Source: Anaerocolumna jejuensis DSM 15929
GTDB taxonomy: Bacteria > Bacillota > Clostridia > Lachnospirales > Lachnospiraceae
Length of the DNA: 57,309 bases
Assembly (NCBI RefSeq): GCF_900142215.1
Contig: NZ_FRAC01000007.1
Span: 241,093 to 298,401, forward strand
Direction: 5' to 3'
Position 1 is the stretch's first letter. The number at the start of each line of letters is the position of its first letter. The notes under the pieces were generated by a model. The model was not told the origin of the DNA, searched no databases, and saw only the letters and a list, made by a program, of their open reading frames with translations. This document shows positions 45,559 to 54,033 of the stretch, in pieces. The position numbers were made by a program, and so were the translations under genes.

Positions 45559-45900
45559 TTATTGATTTTGATTCTTCGCTCCCCATTCGCATAAACCTTC
45601 CAAAACAGGTAAGAGCGTTTCTGCCTTAGCTGTAAGACGGTACTCAACTTTAGGAGGAATTTGAGGATACTCTTTTCGGTCTACCAAACCATCTGATTCC
45701 AGCTCTTTCAGTTGTGAACTCAATATTTTAAATGTAATTGAGCCAATTTGTCTTTTTAAGTCATTAAAACGGACTGGCTGGTTTTCTGCTAAAAGGTATA
45801 TGATAACCATTTTCCATTTACCGCCAATTAATGACAAGGTATATCCAAAAGGTGTATCCTGAATGTTTTTCACTTGACCTTTATATTCAGCCATTCCCAT
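45559..45900 (-). CDS. HxlR-family transcriptional regulator
   Basis: 113 residues from the ATG at 45900; the in-frame start at 45960 lacks a ribosome site. Family pattern: TPFGYTLSLIGGKWKMVIIY, LAENQPVRFNDLKRQIGSI, ILSSQLKELESDGLVDRKEY and PPKVEYRLT, a winged helix that often senses aldehydes or quinones. It is divergent from the ridA-type gene, and two dyads lie between them. Confidence 0.9.
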   Translation of the reverse strand: MGMAEYKGQVKNIQDTPFGYTLSLIGGKWKMVIIYLLAENQPVRFNDLKRQIGSITFKILSSQLKELESDGLVDRKEYPQIPPKVEYRLTAKAETLLPVLEGLCEWGAKNQNQ

Positions 45901-45920
45901 AATTGAACTATCCTTTCTAA

Positions 45921-45987
45921 TAGTACCTATCAATAAAGTGCGTACTATATTTTTATTCACATTCTTGTTATATTAAAGTTACTTTAA
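45921..45987. promoter_or_regulatory. Dyads in the HxlR/RidA divergent promoter region
   Basis: TAGTAC (45921-45926) and GTACTA (45942-45947) form one inverted repeat near the HxlR start. TTAAAGT-T-ACTTTAA (45973-45987) forms a second, just ahead of the RidA ribosome site. Either may bind the HxlR protein. Confidence 0.5.
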
Positions 45988-46004
45988 AGTAGAGGAGAGA
46001 AAAA

Positions 46005-46388
46005 ATGGCTATTATTAAAACTTATAATCATAATCTTTGGGATCATGGTATTTCCCAGGCTTACAGCGTGAATGGCACGATTTATATTTCTGGACAATTT
46101 TCCCATGATTCAGAGGGCGTGTTTGTCGGCGAAGGTGATATTGAAATGCAAACTCACCAAACTCTAAAAAACCTTGACCATGTGTTAGCAGAGTTTGATG
46201 TCACAAAATCCAATCTCGCTTATGTGGAAATTTATCTGGCAGATGCTGGAGAACATTCGGATTCCGTCATTAGGCTGTTTAAAGAATACTTGGGTCAGCA
46301 CCGTCCGGCGGGGACTCTTGTAGGAGTGCCGTATTTTGCTTTTTCGGCACAATTAATTGAAATAAGTGCTGTTGCATATACAGACTAA
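46005..46388 (+). CDS. RidA family (YjgF/UK114) protein
   Basis: 127 residues of full family length. It contains the N-terminal SQAYSVNGTIYISGQ, a QTLKNLDHVL helix, VEIYLAD and the C-terminal HRPAGTLVGVPYFA with the usual Arg of the active site and a final glutamate (LIEISAVAY). RidA enzymes deaminate reactive enamine/imine intermediates from PLP enzymes; other subgroups differ. GAGGAGAG precedes the ATG. Likely regulated by the divergent HxlR protein. Confidence 0.88.
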   Translation: MAIIKTYNHNLWDHGISQAYSVNGTIYISGQFSHDSEGVFVGEGDIEMQTHQTLKNLDHVLAEFDVTKSNLAYVEIYLADAGEHSDSVIRLFKEYLGQHRPAGTLVGVPYFAFSAQLIEISAVAYTD

Positions 46389-46504
46389 TGTATTAAAATA
46401 ATCTCTATCTGGCTGTCAGGTTGGGATGCTCCTTATAGGAATATCAAAGTCTTCCGATATTTATGCATAAGAATTATACTGTAAAATAATTAAAAAAGCA
46501 AGAA

Positions 46505-46544
46505 ATCTCAAACAGCAGCTTCACATCTCAAACAGCAGCTTCAC
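46505..46544. repeat. Exact 20-bp tandem duplication
   Basis: TCTCAAACAGCAGCTTCACA occurs twice back to back (46505-46524, 46525-46544) in the gap between ridA-type gene and terminator. The rest of 46,389-46,701 shows no gene. Confidence 0.85.
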
Positions 46545-46608
46545 AAAAGTCATAAGGAATGAGCAGATAAAAAGATTGCTGCCAAGACAATTACCCACGT
46601 GCCATTCA

Positions 46609-46650
46609 AGCTCCGAAACAGCAGAACATTACTGTTTCGGAGCTTTTTAT
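46609..46650. terminator. Strong bidirectional terminator
   Basis: A 14-bp stem, AAGCTCCGAAACAG with CTGTTTCGGAGCTT, followed by T residues on both strands. It separates the convergent RidA and AraC-type genes. Confidence 0.9.
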
Positions 46651-46701
46651 ATAAATTGCATGCCGTTCTGACATGAGTTTACACAGATTTTGAAGCGGGC
46701 T

Positions 46702-47682
46702 CTATGCATATTTCAGAGCCAAATCATTCAATTCTTCCGTCAATTTTGCATTTCCTATTTTAGTAGCAAAAGGAACAAAAAATTCAATCGTTTCTTTTGC
46801 TTTCATCTGTTGTGCGTGTTTGTCCATAAATTCAACGGTTCTCATATTGTGAAGCCGTTCAGCTAACTTTATTGTCAGTATATCTTCATCTGCGGCAGGA
46901 AAAGTTATGTTAAAATTGGCCAGCCCTGATAAAATATGCCTAATGTTACTTGAAAATTCTTTTTCAATTGATTTAGCTTCGGTATTTGTCTTGGTTAATA
47001 TATCACACATCATACCGGATATAATTACATCTTCACGCGCTTCCAGGTAAGCTAAGAGGATAGCAACATTTAGCGGGTGAGTGATGTATTCGTCACCGGA
47101 ATGTCGGGTGATTCCTTTGTATGCTTCACAGGTAAAGGCATAGGCCTTTTCGAATTTTGTTGTGTTATAATTTAAATTGTTATCTTGGATTAACTCCAAC
47201 AATTTTTCAAATAATTCTTCCTTGGAAGAATGAATATCCATCTTATCTAAAAAAATATGACTCATACTATGTTTCCCTCCTAATACTGAAAAATGTAGTT
47301 TCATTACTTTAAGCATGGAAGGAGAAAATCCGAATTCATTCAGAAATGCTTTTGTAAAGCCGCTATGGGAATCATAACCATACTTTAACGCCACGTCAAT
47401 TATTTTTTCACCATTCAGCAGATCTGTTGATGCAAAGGTCAATCTTCTTCGTTTGACATATTCCATAACAGATAGGCCGATGTATTGCTTAAAAACTCTT
47501 TCAAAATAGAATTTTGAATATCCGGAATGCCCGGAAATATCATTTAACTTCAATGGTTTATTAAGATTGCTGTCAATAAATTTAAGAGATTCAACAATAA
47601 CGAATTTTATTTCATCGGTAAGCTTAATATTATCATTCAAATTTGGTGTTTTCTCTCCTTCCATATATTTATTAGTTTCCAC
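46702..47682 (-). CDS. AraC-family regulator fused to degenerate RelA/SpoT-type HD domain
   Basis: 326 residues. Residues about 25-130 are a two-HTH AraC domain (SLKFIDSNLNKPLKLNDIS, GYSKFYFERVFKQYIGLSV, YGYDSHSGFTKAFLNEFGF). Residues about 150-320 align with the (p)ppGpp hydrolase domain: HSGDEYITHP, the helix after it, and IKLAERLHNMRT. The metal ligands are altered: Tyr188 stands for the first His, Cys226-Asp227 for HD, and Glu275 for the last Asp. Hydrolysis is therefore doubtful, and the domain may only sense a nucleotide. The GTG start at 47682 has no clear ribosome site, so the N-terminus is uncertain. Confidence 0.8.
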   Translation of the reverse strand: METNKYMEGEKTPNLNDNIKLTDEIKFVIVESLKFIDSNLNKPLKLNDISGHSGYSKFYFERVFKQYIGLSVMEYVKRRRLTFASTDLLNGEKIIDVALKYGYDSHSGFTKAFLNEFGFSPSMLKVMKLHFSVLGGKHSMSHIFLDKMDIHSSKEELFEKLLELIQDNNLNYNTTKFEKAYAFTCEAYKGITRHSGDEYITHPLNVAILLAYLEAREDVIISGMMCDILTKTNTEAKSIEKEFSSNIRHILSGLANFNITFPAADEDILTIKLAERLHNMRTVEFMDKHAQQMKAKETIEFFVPFATKIGNAKLTEELNDLALKYA

Positions 47683-47870
47683 ATGTGGTAAGTATAATAT
47701 AAATCATATTCTAAAATAATTCTTTTCCATTCTTGCGGTGAATACCAAAAAACATACTTCTTTCCAATATCACGAATTTACACCTACCCGGTACTTTGGG
47801 GGTAGATATTAGAGCTGAGCGGGCTTACGTACAAACATTGGACAAAGGCGTAAGCCGTGCCAATGTGAAG

Positions 47871-48341
47871 TTAGTGAGTGTTCTTTTCATAAAATGCATA
47901 TATTGAGGTATTTGCCTCCTTGTCAATCCTGTATATTCCAACATATGGCTCCTCCAGGTAGCAGTGGTTTCCAGCTGAGAAAAGATACAGCTTTTTCTCG
48001 CCTTCCTTCATTTTTAGCCTGATTATAAGATAGTTATCCTCGTTGGGTGAGTCGTTTACAGACTGTCTTGAGGTCTTTCTTGACCGGGAGAGGGCAGATA
48101 AAATAGCTTCCATATCGGTGGTATCTGTTACAGTGACAATTCCGGTACTTTTATCCTCCTTGATTTGTTCCATCTCCATAGATAAGAGGGTGGATGTACT
48201 GGGAAGTTGTATTGGTTGTGACGGTATAGAATGCGCCTGTATTGCAAGCAGAAATATAAGGGCGGCAGCACAGACTGACACAGCAGCTAAAGAAATCCAG
48301 AAACATGTCTTTTTCAAGCTCTTTAAAATCATCTTATTCAT
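47871..48341 (-). CDS. Membrane-anchored DUF5301-like protein
   Basis: 156 residues. An N-terminal membrane helix (WISLAAVSVCAAALIFLLAI) is followed by an extracellular domain with TDTTDMEAILSALSRSRK, LIIRLKMKEGEKKLYLF and VGIYRIDKEA, which I associate with DUF5301. AAGGGGGG precedes the ATG. Single gene; function unknown. Confidence 0.7.
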   Translation of the reverse strand: MNKMILKSLKKTCFWISLAAVSVCAAALIFLLAIQAHSIPSQPIQLPSTSTLLSMEMEQIKEDKSTGIVTVTDTTDMEAILSALSRSRKTSRQSVNDSPNEDNYLIIRLKMKEGEKKLYLFSAGNHCYLEEPYVGIYRIDKEANTSIYAFYEKNTH

Positions 48342-48598
48342 AACATCCCCCCTTGATAGGATAACAGCGGCTTTTTAATTTTATTGTCTCAGCATATTTT
48401 TGTAATGAAAGAAACACTGCGGCAAACTTTTCAGTTCTGCCTGTTACTGCTTAAAAATTTAAAAAATATATCGCATTTTTAAAGTTATATCCAGCCTAAT
48501 ATATTCGACTGGCATTGTCAACACTTCCTAATAACTGTTCCTGCGGAGGGAGTGAAACAAAATAAATGGATAAAAGATTTAAAGAGTGGTTATTGCAG

Positions 48599-48669
48599 CC
48601 CATATTCCTGCACCAATATGGGTGTTGACTTTTTCCCTATCGTTTATAATAATAAACAATAGGGGAAAA
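48599..48669. promoter_or_regulatory. Two adjacent dyads overlapping a promoter
   Basis: CCCATATT (48599-48606) pairs with AATATGGG (48615-48622). Next, TTGACT (48625-48630) with TAATAA 16 bases later forms a promoter. Its spacer and -10 box are covered by a long dyad in which 48631-48647 and 48652-48669 pair almost fully. It lies about 125 bases upstream of the GNAT gene. The rest of 48,342-48,793 holds no convincing gene. Confidence 0.55.
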
Positions 48670-48793
48670 GGATAAAAGGATGTTAAATGAATGCCATGTA
48701 TTTGAAGAATTTTACCGAATGTAATGTTGAAATCCAGTAAATTTAAAAAACGAAAAATAGTGTTACTGCTAAGCAATAAATGGGAGAGTTAAT

Positions 48794-49342
48794 ATGAGAA
48801 TAGAAACAGAATTTCTGATAATCCGCAATTTTGAACTGAAGGATGAAAGTGACTTATGTGAATATATGCTGCAGCGGGTCAATGCTGAGTTTGAAGCGTA
48901 CCCGGATTTTACCCGGGAAAAGGCCGGAGAAGAAATCCAATACCGGTCAAAAAGTGATGAGTTTTATGCGATTGAGTTAAAAGCAGAGCATAAGGTTATC
49001 GGTAATATTTACCTGGGGAAAAGAGATTTTAATTCCCGGGAGCTGGGCTATGTGTTAAATGAAAAGTACCAGAAGAAGGGCTATGGAAGTGAAGCCGGAA
49101 AGGCAGCGGTAGACTATGCTTTTACACAGGGGCTGCATAGAATTTATGCAGAGTGTGCTCCGCAAAACACCTCTTCCTGGAAGCTTATGGAGAAGATTGG
49201 ATTAAAAAGAGAAGCTCATTTTCGAAAAAATGTCTCTTTTCATTCGGATGCAAATGGAAACCCCATTTATTGGGATACATATGTATATGCAGCCTTGAAT
49301 CCCAAGGAAGAGTTCCCGCTGGTTAAGGATATAGTACTTTAA
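48794..49342 (+). CDS. GNAT N-acetyltransferase (RimJ/RimL-like)
   Basis: 182 residues. Typical motifs: ETEFLIIRNFELKDESDL at the start, LGYVLNEKYQKKGYGSEAG (acetyl-CoA loop), LHRIYAECAPQNTSSWKLME and KIGLKREAHFRKN. This is the RimJ/RimL subgroup, which acetylates protein N-termini or small amines; the substrate is unknown. GGGAGAG precedes the ATG. Confidence 0.9.
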   Translation: MRIETEFLIIRNFELKDESDLCEYMLQRVNAEFEAYPDFTREKAGEEIQYRSKSDEFYAIELKAEHKVIGNIYLGKRDFNSRELGYVLNEKYQKKGYGSEAGKAAVDYAFTQGLHRIYAECAPQNTSSWKLMEKIGLKREAHFRKNVSFHSDANGNPIYWDTYVYAALNPKEEFPLVKDIVL

Positions 49343-49391
49343 CAAAAAAATTATTAAAATCATTATACAGGATACGGATACTTTTATATAT

Positions 49392-49445
49392 GATTCGGGT
49401 GTCATAAGTTAATCTCAATAAACATGACATTCTGACGCCTGAATC
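49392..49445. terminator. Long stem after the GNAT gene
   Basis: GATTCGGGTGTCA (49392-49404) pairs with TGACGCCTGAATC (49433-49445), 13 bp with two G-T wobbles. There is no clear T run, so this is a transcript-end structure of uncertain type. Confidence 0.4.
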
Positions 49446-49456
49446 AAATATATGAT

Positions 49457-49669
49457 TTAAATATCTATGTCTTCGGTTATATCCAATATATCCGTTAAAT
49501 TATTATCAATTGTACCCTTATCCTCACAAAGAATAAATTTCAGATCATCGGAGTATAACTCTGTATGTAACTCATAGGAGATGCGCTGAAATAAGACATT
49601 CTTTTGTGATAAAGTCAGCTTCCAATTAACCAGCGTTTTTCTATTTATGACCTCCCCAATACCTACATA
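49457..49669 (-). pseudogene. Start-less coding remnant
   Basis: 71 minus-strand codons read as plausible protein (GIGEVINRKTLVNWKLTLSQ, NVLFQRISYELHTEL, FILCEDKGTIDNNLTDILD) and end at a stop. No usable start codon lies between the upstream in-frame TGA at 49,670 and the body. It is probably the 3' end of a deleted gene. Family not recognised. Confidence 0.45.
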
Positions 49670-49687
49670 TCATCTTTTGTCCCGAAA

Positions 49688-49779
49688 GTTTTGCATTATC
49701 TGGGGCTGGAGTTTTGCATTATCTGGGGCTGGAGCTATGCATTATCTAAGGCTGGATTTTCGCATTATTTAAGGCTGAA
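49688..49779 (+). repeat. Four 23-bp tandem repeats upstream of the GntR gene
   Basis: Units start at 49688, 49711, 49734 and 49757. Units 1 and 2 are identical (GTTTTGCATTATCTGGGGCT then GGA); units 3 and 4 diverge progressively while keeping GCATTAT and GGCTG. They lie just ahead of a TATAAT-like box near 49,815, so repeated operator use is possible. Confidence 0.85.
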
Positions 49780-49875
49780 GTATTGTATTTACTTTGATAT
49801 TAATAAAACTAATGTTATAATTAGAATCGATTTAATCTGGAAATTACCCACTGGAAGGAAAGGAGGCGTTATTAC

Positions 49876-50595
49876 ATGGCTAAAGTTCCGGCTTATAAGA
49901 TTGTTTATGATGCGCTAAAAAAGAAAATTCAGGATGGAACCTATCCGGTATCTGAATTACTGCCGACGGAGCCTGAGCTTGAAAAGATATTTCAGGTAAG
50001 CCGCACCACGATAAGAAGTGCCATAGAAGTACTGAGGGAAGAAGGCCTGGTCGAAGTGAAGCAGGGCAGAGGTACTATGGTATTGGATTACAGAACAAAG
50101 CAGGATTTGGACAAGGTCACCTCGGTTACGGAGTCCTTAAGAAGACGGGGATATGATGTGCGGACGAAAAGCATGTATATTGATATTATACCCGCCGGCG
50201 AAGAGCTTGGGAAGGAACTGCAGCTAAAATACGGAGAACCGGTAGCCAGGGTTCAAAGGATTCAGCTTGCCAATGAAAAGCCCATTGCCATTATGAAAAA
50301 TTATATTCCCTATGGGCTTGTTCCAAATTTGGAGCAGTTTACCAATAAGTTCTCCGGATTATACCAGTTTTTAGAAGAACATTACCAGCTGGAAATCAAT
50401 TCTTCCAATGACAAGATATATGCAAAGTCGGCAGATTTTACAGAATCTGAAATGCTTGCAGTGCAGCCGGGGACAGCACTTCTTTGTATCCGCCGCATTT
50501 GCTATGGGAGCAAGGAGGCAATTTGTGTCGACGATGTTTCCATACTGGGAAGTCAATATGAGCTTGTAATTACTGCCAATGGGCGGTATAAATAG
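49876..50595 (+). CDS. GntR-family transcriptional regulator (UTRA type)
   Basis: 239 residues. Winged helix at residues 5-72 (PAYKIVYDALKKKIQDG, LPTEPELEKIFQVSRTTIR, GLVEVKQGRGTMV), then a UTRA ligand domain with VARVQRIQLANEKPIAI, ending with SQYELVI. UTRA regulators bind sugars or amino compounds. AAAGGAGG precedes the ATG. Followed after 18 bases by deoC, so it may respond to a deoxynucleoside-derived metabolite. Confidence 0.93.
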   Translation: MAKVPAYKIVYDALKKKIQDGTYPVSELLPTEPELEKIFQVSRTTIRSAIEVLREEGLVEVKQGRGTMVLDYRTKQDLDKVTSVTESLRRRGYDVRTKSMYIDIIPAGEELGKELQLKYGEPVARVQRIQLANEKPIAIMKNYIPYGLVPNLEQFTNKFSGLYQFLEEHYQLEINSSNDKIYAKSADFTESEMLAVQPGTALLCIRRICYGSKEAICVDDVSILGSQYELVITANGRYK

Positions 50596-50613
50596 AAATT
50601 GGAGGTTAAAACT

Positions 50614-51300
50614 ATGAATGATTTGGGGTTAGAGATGCTTCCGGAAGTAATTGATATCAGCTGTGTGAAATCCAATCACACGTTAGAAGACTTGAACCAG
50701 ATGATTGCTGCGGCAAACAAATACAAGTTTATCTGTGCCTTTGCCCTGCCCAGCATGACTCCGTATTTAATTGAAAAGCTGAAGGGAAAATCCCGCACAA
50801 GAGTAGGAGGAACCGTAGGCTTCCCATCTGGTTGCGATACAACGGAAAGCAAAGTATTTCAGGCCAGACAATTGCTGGAAATGGGCTGTGAGGAATTGGA
50901 CATGGTAATAAATATCACTCAGTTGAAAATTCATAATGATGAATTTGTTTATCAGGACATAAAAGCAGTTGTGGATACAGCACAGGGAATACCTGTAAAG
51001 ACGATTCTGGAAGTAACACTGCTGACGGAAGATGAGTTAATAACCGCATGCCAGATTGCCGAAAGGGCCGGAGCTGCCTTTATCAAAACAGGTACGGGCT
51101 GGTGCAGTGAGCCTACGGAGGTTCAGCATATTAAACTTATAAAGTCGGTTATTGGCCCCCGGACTAAAATTAAAGCCGCCGGAGGAATACGTAATCTGTC
51201 CGGGCTGCTTGAAATGCAAAAAGCAGGGTGCGACCGTTTTGGCATTTCTGTCAATTCGGCCTTACATATCATGGAAGAGGCGGAAAAAGCAATGCGATAA
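50614..51300 (+). CDS. deoC: Deoxyribose-phosphate aldolase
   Basis: 228 residues from the ATG at 50614 after GGAGG (an earlier GTG-like start at 50599 lies at the ribosome site). DeoC motifs: VGFPSGCDTTESKVFQARQL, ELDMVINITQLK, the Schiff-base lysine in FIKTGTGW and the second lysine in IKAAGGIR. It splits 2-deoxyribose-5-phosphate into acetaldehyde and glyceraldehyde-3-phosphate. Co-transcribed with the GntR regulator. Acetaldehyde could be reduced by a dehydrogenase, although the adjacent one prefers ketones. Confidence 0.92.
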   Translation: MNDLGLEMLPEVIDISCVKSNHTLEDLNQMIAAANKYKFICAFALPSMTPYLIEKLKGKSRTRVGGTVGFPSGCDTTESKVFQARQLLEMGCEELDMVINITQLKIHNDEFVYQDIKAVVDTAQGIPVKTILEVTLLTEDELITACQIAERAGAAFIKTGTGWCSEPTEVQHIKLIKSVIGPRTKIKAAGGIRNLSGLLEMQKAGCDRFGISVNSALHIMEEAEKAMR

Positions 51301-51477
51301 ATCAATCTTGGCAAATTCATCATATTTTTTCAGGTATTCTTACTATATTTTCAGCAATATCCTATAACATTATAAAAGCTTTTCGAAACATCATTATATT
51401 CATTTAAAGTAAAAGTATGCATTTATATATGTGATAAATTTTCTCAATTCATTATTAAAATTAAATATGAATTATAT

Positions 51478-51537
51478 TTGACTAAGAAAAGATTATGATG
51501 TATAATACCCACGTAGAATTGTTAAAAATATAACAAT
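51478..51537 (+). promoter_or_regulatory. Promoter and operator-like dyad of the alcohol dehydrogenase gene
   Basis: TTGACT (51478-51483), 17 bases, TATAAT (51501-51506). Shortly downstream ATTGTTA (51518-51524) and TAACAAT (51531-51537) form an inverted repeat in the early transcript, a likely repressor site. Confidence 0.75.
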
Positions 51538-51562
51538 AATAGTTGAAAAGGAGTTGTTTATT

Positions 51563-52624
51563 ATGAAAGGTTTTGCGATGTTGGGTATTGGTAAAACAGG
51601 ATGGGTTGAAAAGGAAAAGCCGGTCTGCGGCCCCATGGATGCCATCTGCCGTCCCATTGTACTTGCCCCCTGCACATCTGATATCCATACCGTTTGGGAA
51701 GGTGCCATTGGTGAGCGCCACGATATGATTCTGGGTCACGAAGCAGTTGCGGAAGTAGTGGAAGTCGGAAGTTATGTAAAAGATTTTAAACCTGGTGACA
51801 GGGTAATCATACCTGCCATTACACCTGATTGGAATTCGGTTGAAGCTCAGGGCGGCTATCAAATGCATTCCGGCGGAATGCTTGCAGGCTGGAAATTTTC
51901 CAATTTCAAAGATGGTGTTTTCGCTGAGTTATTCCATGTTAACGACGCAGACGGTAACTTAGCCTTATTACCGGAGGGGATGGACCCCGTGGCTGCCTGT
52001 ATGCTTTCCGATATGGTTCCTACCGGTTTTCACGGAGTTGAGCTTGCAGATGTACAGTTTGGTGACAGTGTGACAGTAATTGGAATCGGACCTGTTGGAC
52101 TTATGTCTGTAGCAGGCGCAGCCATTCGTGGTGCATCCAGCATTTATGCAGTAGGCTCCCGTCCTAACTGTGTTCAGCTTGCCAAAGAATATGGTGCTAC
52201 CGATATTGTCAATTACCGTGAAGGCGATATTGTAGAGCAGATCATGAAAAAAACCGATGGAAAAGGCGTGGACCGTGTTATTATTGCCGGAGGAGATGTA
52301 GATACCTTTGCTCAGGCAATTACCATGTTAAAGCCCGGCGGAAAAATCGGCAACGTGAATTACCTGGGTGAAGGTGATTACATAAAGATTCCCCGTCTGG
52401 AATGGGGATGCGGCATGGGCCATAAGATTATTGCAGGCGGCCTTATGCCTGGCGGAAGATTAAGGATGGAAAAACTTGCATCCCTTATTTCAACCGGCAG
52501 ACTGGATGCGGGCAAATTAGTTACACACCGCTTTGAAGGGCTGGATAGTATTGGAGAAGCGCTTATGTTAATGAAGGATAAGCCAAAGGATTTAATCAAA
52601 CCAGTTGTAACTATTAAGTGGTAG
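51563..52624 (+). CDS. NADP-dependent secondary alcohol (isopropanol) dehydrogenase
   Basis: 353 residues from the ATG at 51563 after AAGGAG. It follows Clostridium beijerinckii and Thermoanaerobacter brockii secondary alcohol dehydrogenases nearly residue by residue: MKGFAMLGIGK, APCTSDIHTV, MILGHEAV, AGWKFSNFKDGVF, LSDMVPTGFHG. The catalytic zinc ligands Cys37, His59 and Asp150 are present. The NADP-specific GSRP turn follows the GIGPVGLM nucleotide-binding loop. The cytoplasmic tetramer interconverts acetone and isopropanol or similar ketone/alcohol pairs, reoxidising NADPH. It has its own strong promoter and terminator. Confidence 0.95.
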   Translation: MKGFAMLGIGKTGWVEKEKPVCGPMDAICRPIVLAPCTSDIHTVWEGAIGERHDMILGHEAVAEVVEVGSYVKDFKPGDRVIIPAITPDWNSVEAQGGYQMHSGGMLAGWKFSNFKDGVFAELFHVNDADGNLALLPEGMDPVAACMLSDMVPTGFHGVELADVQFGDSVTVIGIGPVGLMSVAGAAIRGASSIYAVGSRPNCVQLAKEYGATDIVNYREGDIVEQIMKKTDGKGVDRVIIAGGDVDTFAQAITMLKPGGKIGNVNYLGEGDYIKIPRLEWGCGMGHKIIAGGLMPGGRLRMEKLASLISTGRLDAGKLVTHRFEGLDSIGEALMLMKDKPKDLIKPVVTIKW

Positions 52625-52636
52625 GATATAGTATAG

Positions 52637-52675
52637 GGCTGGAGACCGCAGGTCTCTAGCCTTTTATTTTATAAA
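52637..52675 (+). terminator. Terminator after the alcohol dehydrogenase gene
   Basis: GGCTGGAGACC pairs with GGTCTCTAGCC around GCA, followed by TTTTATTTTAT. Confidence 0.85.
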
Positions 52676-52733
52676 GAAAGGAACTATTAATACCAGAAAA
52701 GTTCCAGGCTTTTTACGGTATCAGATATTATAT

Positions 52734-53771
52734 TTACTTTTCTAATCTTTGAAATAGTTTCTTAGCAGCAGGCTCATTTTTAATAAAATCAAGTTCCGCA
52801 TTATTTTTCAAGGAATTTCGAAGCACTTTCTTTGAAGCATCAGGATTAGTACTTTTATAAAACCTGACATGGGAATAAAGCTTGGAAGCTTTATATTCCT
52901 CATAAGTATCAATGCCGTTGATCATATGCTCCAGCATTTCGATTCCTTGTGGGATATCTTTCTTTTCTACTGCCAGAAGGAAGTTGGAGGTATATGCGGT
53001 ATAATCACCTAAATCCAGAGCTGCTGCAATAATCCTTGATAGATCCGCATACTTTTCAGCCTCTGTATATTTCTTTTCCGTACACAGCAAATGGCAGATC
53101 ATCTGTAAGACATTGCTGAGTTCCTGGGCTCCCTTATAAAGTATATTCTCGTATATTTCATAGGCATCGTCATATCTGGCTTGTTTTTCGTAAAGGATAG
53201 CCTGTGTAAATCGTTTATCAAAGCCTAAGGGTTGTATTTCATCCAGATACTGCTGGGCTTTTTCATATATACCTTTTGTCATATAATAACCTGTCAATGA
53301 GGACTTTGCCAGGTTGATAATTTTTTCATCCTTGCTTGTTAAAGCTACCTCATACCAGCCAACTATCTTATTTTCATATATTTCCGGATTTTCAATTTCT
53401 TTCACTATAAGGTGAACTCTTAGTATATCAGCAATATTCAGCCTCAACATATCATAGTTAGGATATTCCTTGATCAAAGCTTCTCCCTTTTCAAATCCTG
53501 CAGTAAAACCATCCTTTTGTATACTATCGGAAATGCCTTTTACCAGCTGCCTGCATTCGGCATCCGATAATTCTTCGTGAAAAGACAGTAAGGTATCCAC
53601 ATCAGTTTTTAAAATACGGGCAAGGGGAGCTAAAAGAGTAATATCCGGATAGGATATTCCATTTTCCCATTTGTTAACGGCGGGAGCTGTTACCCCCAAA
53701 TAATTGGCTACCTGCTCCTGGGTAAGATTTTCATCCTTCCGGTACTTTCGTATGATTTCATTTATTTTCAT
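52734..53771 (-). CDS. XRE-family regulator with TPR-like C-terminus
   Basis: 345 residues. The HTH_3 domain (residues 4-60) reads IRKYRKDENLTQEQVANYLG, VTAPAVNKWENGISYPDITL. The rest is helical with TPR-like repeats (YEKAQQYLDEI, YDDAYEIYENI, YTEAEKYADLS). This layout is common in Clostridia, sometimes as peptide-sensing RRNPP-type regulators, though no cognate peptide gene was found next to it. Divergent from the ubiD operon. Confidence 0.88.
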   Translation of the reverse strand: MKINEIIRKYRKDENLTQEQVANYLGVTAPAVNKWENGISYPDITLLAPLARILKTDVDTLLSFHEELSDAECRQLVKGISDSIQKDGFTAGFEKGEALIKEYPNYDMLRLNIADILRVHLIVKEIENPEIYENKIVGWYEVALTSKDEKIINLAKSSLTGYYMTKGIYEKAQQYLDEIQPLGFDKRFTQAILYEKQARYDDAYEIYENILYKGAQELSNVLQMICHLLCTEKKYTEAEKYADLSRIIAAALDLGDYTAYTSNFLLAVEKKDIPQGIEMLEHMINGIDTYEEYKASKLYSHVRFYKSTNPDASKKVLRNSLKNNAELDFIKNEPAAKKLFQRLEK

Positions 53772-53928
53772 TCAAATGCATCTCCAATCTGCTATAGTGA
53801 CGAGGCCTTCGCTACCTATAGAATAGCAAAGACCTTATAATTTCACAAGTGAACGGTTATCATAATTCCTTCATGAAAATTAACTGCTGGTTATATTGCG
53901 TTTGCCATTATGAACACAGAATCGCTTC

Positions 53929-53957
53929 TTGTAATGATTGGTTTATTCTGGTATAGT
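53929..53957 (+). promoter_or_regulatory. Promoter of the ubiD operon
   Basis: TTGTAA (53929-53934), 17 bases, TATAGT (53952-53957). A leader hairpin, CAGTCC with GGACTG at about 53,972-53,993, follows before the start codon. Confidence 0.6.
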
Positions 53958-54033
53958 AGTGATGTGCAGGACAGTCCGCAATCAGGTGGACTGCCACGTT
54001 TAAGAGAGAAATTATGAATGCAGGTAAACAAAG

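Noticed and set aside
48579..48776. 65-codon minus-strand ORF upstream of the GNAT gene
   Set aside because: It overlaps the promoter dyads, has no ribosome site and an AT-driven Phe/Ile-rich composition.
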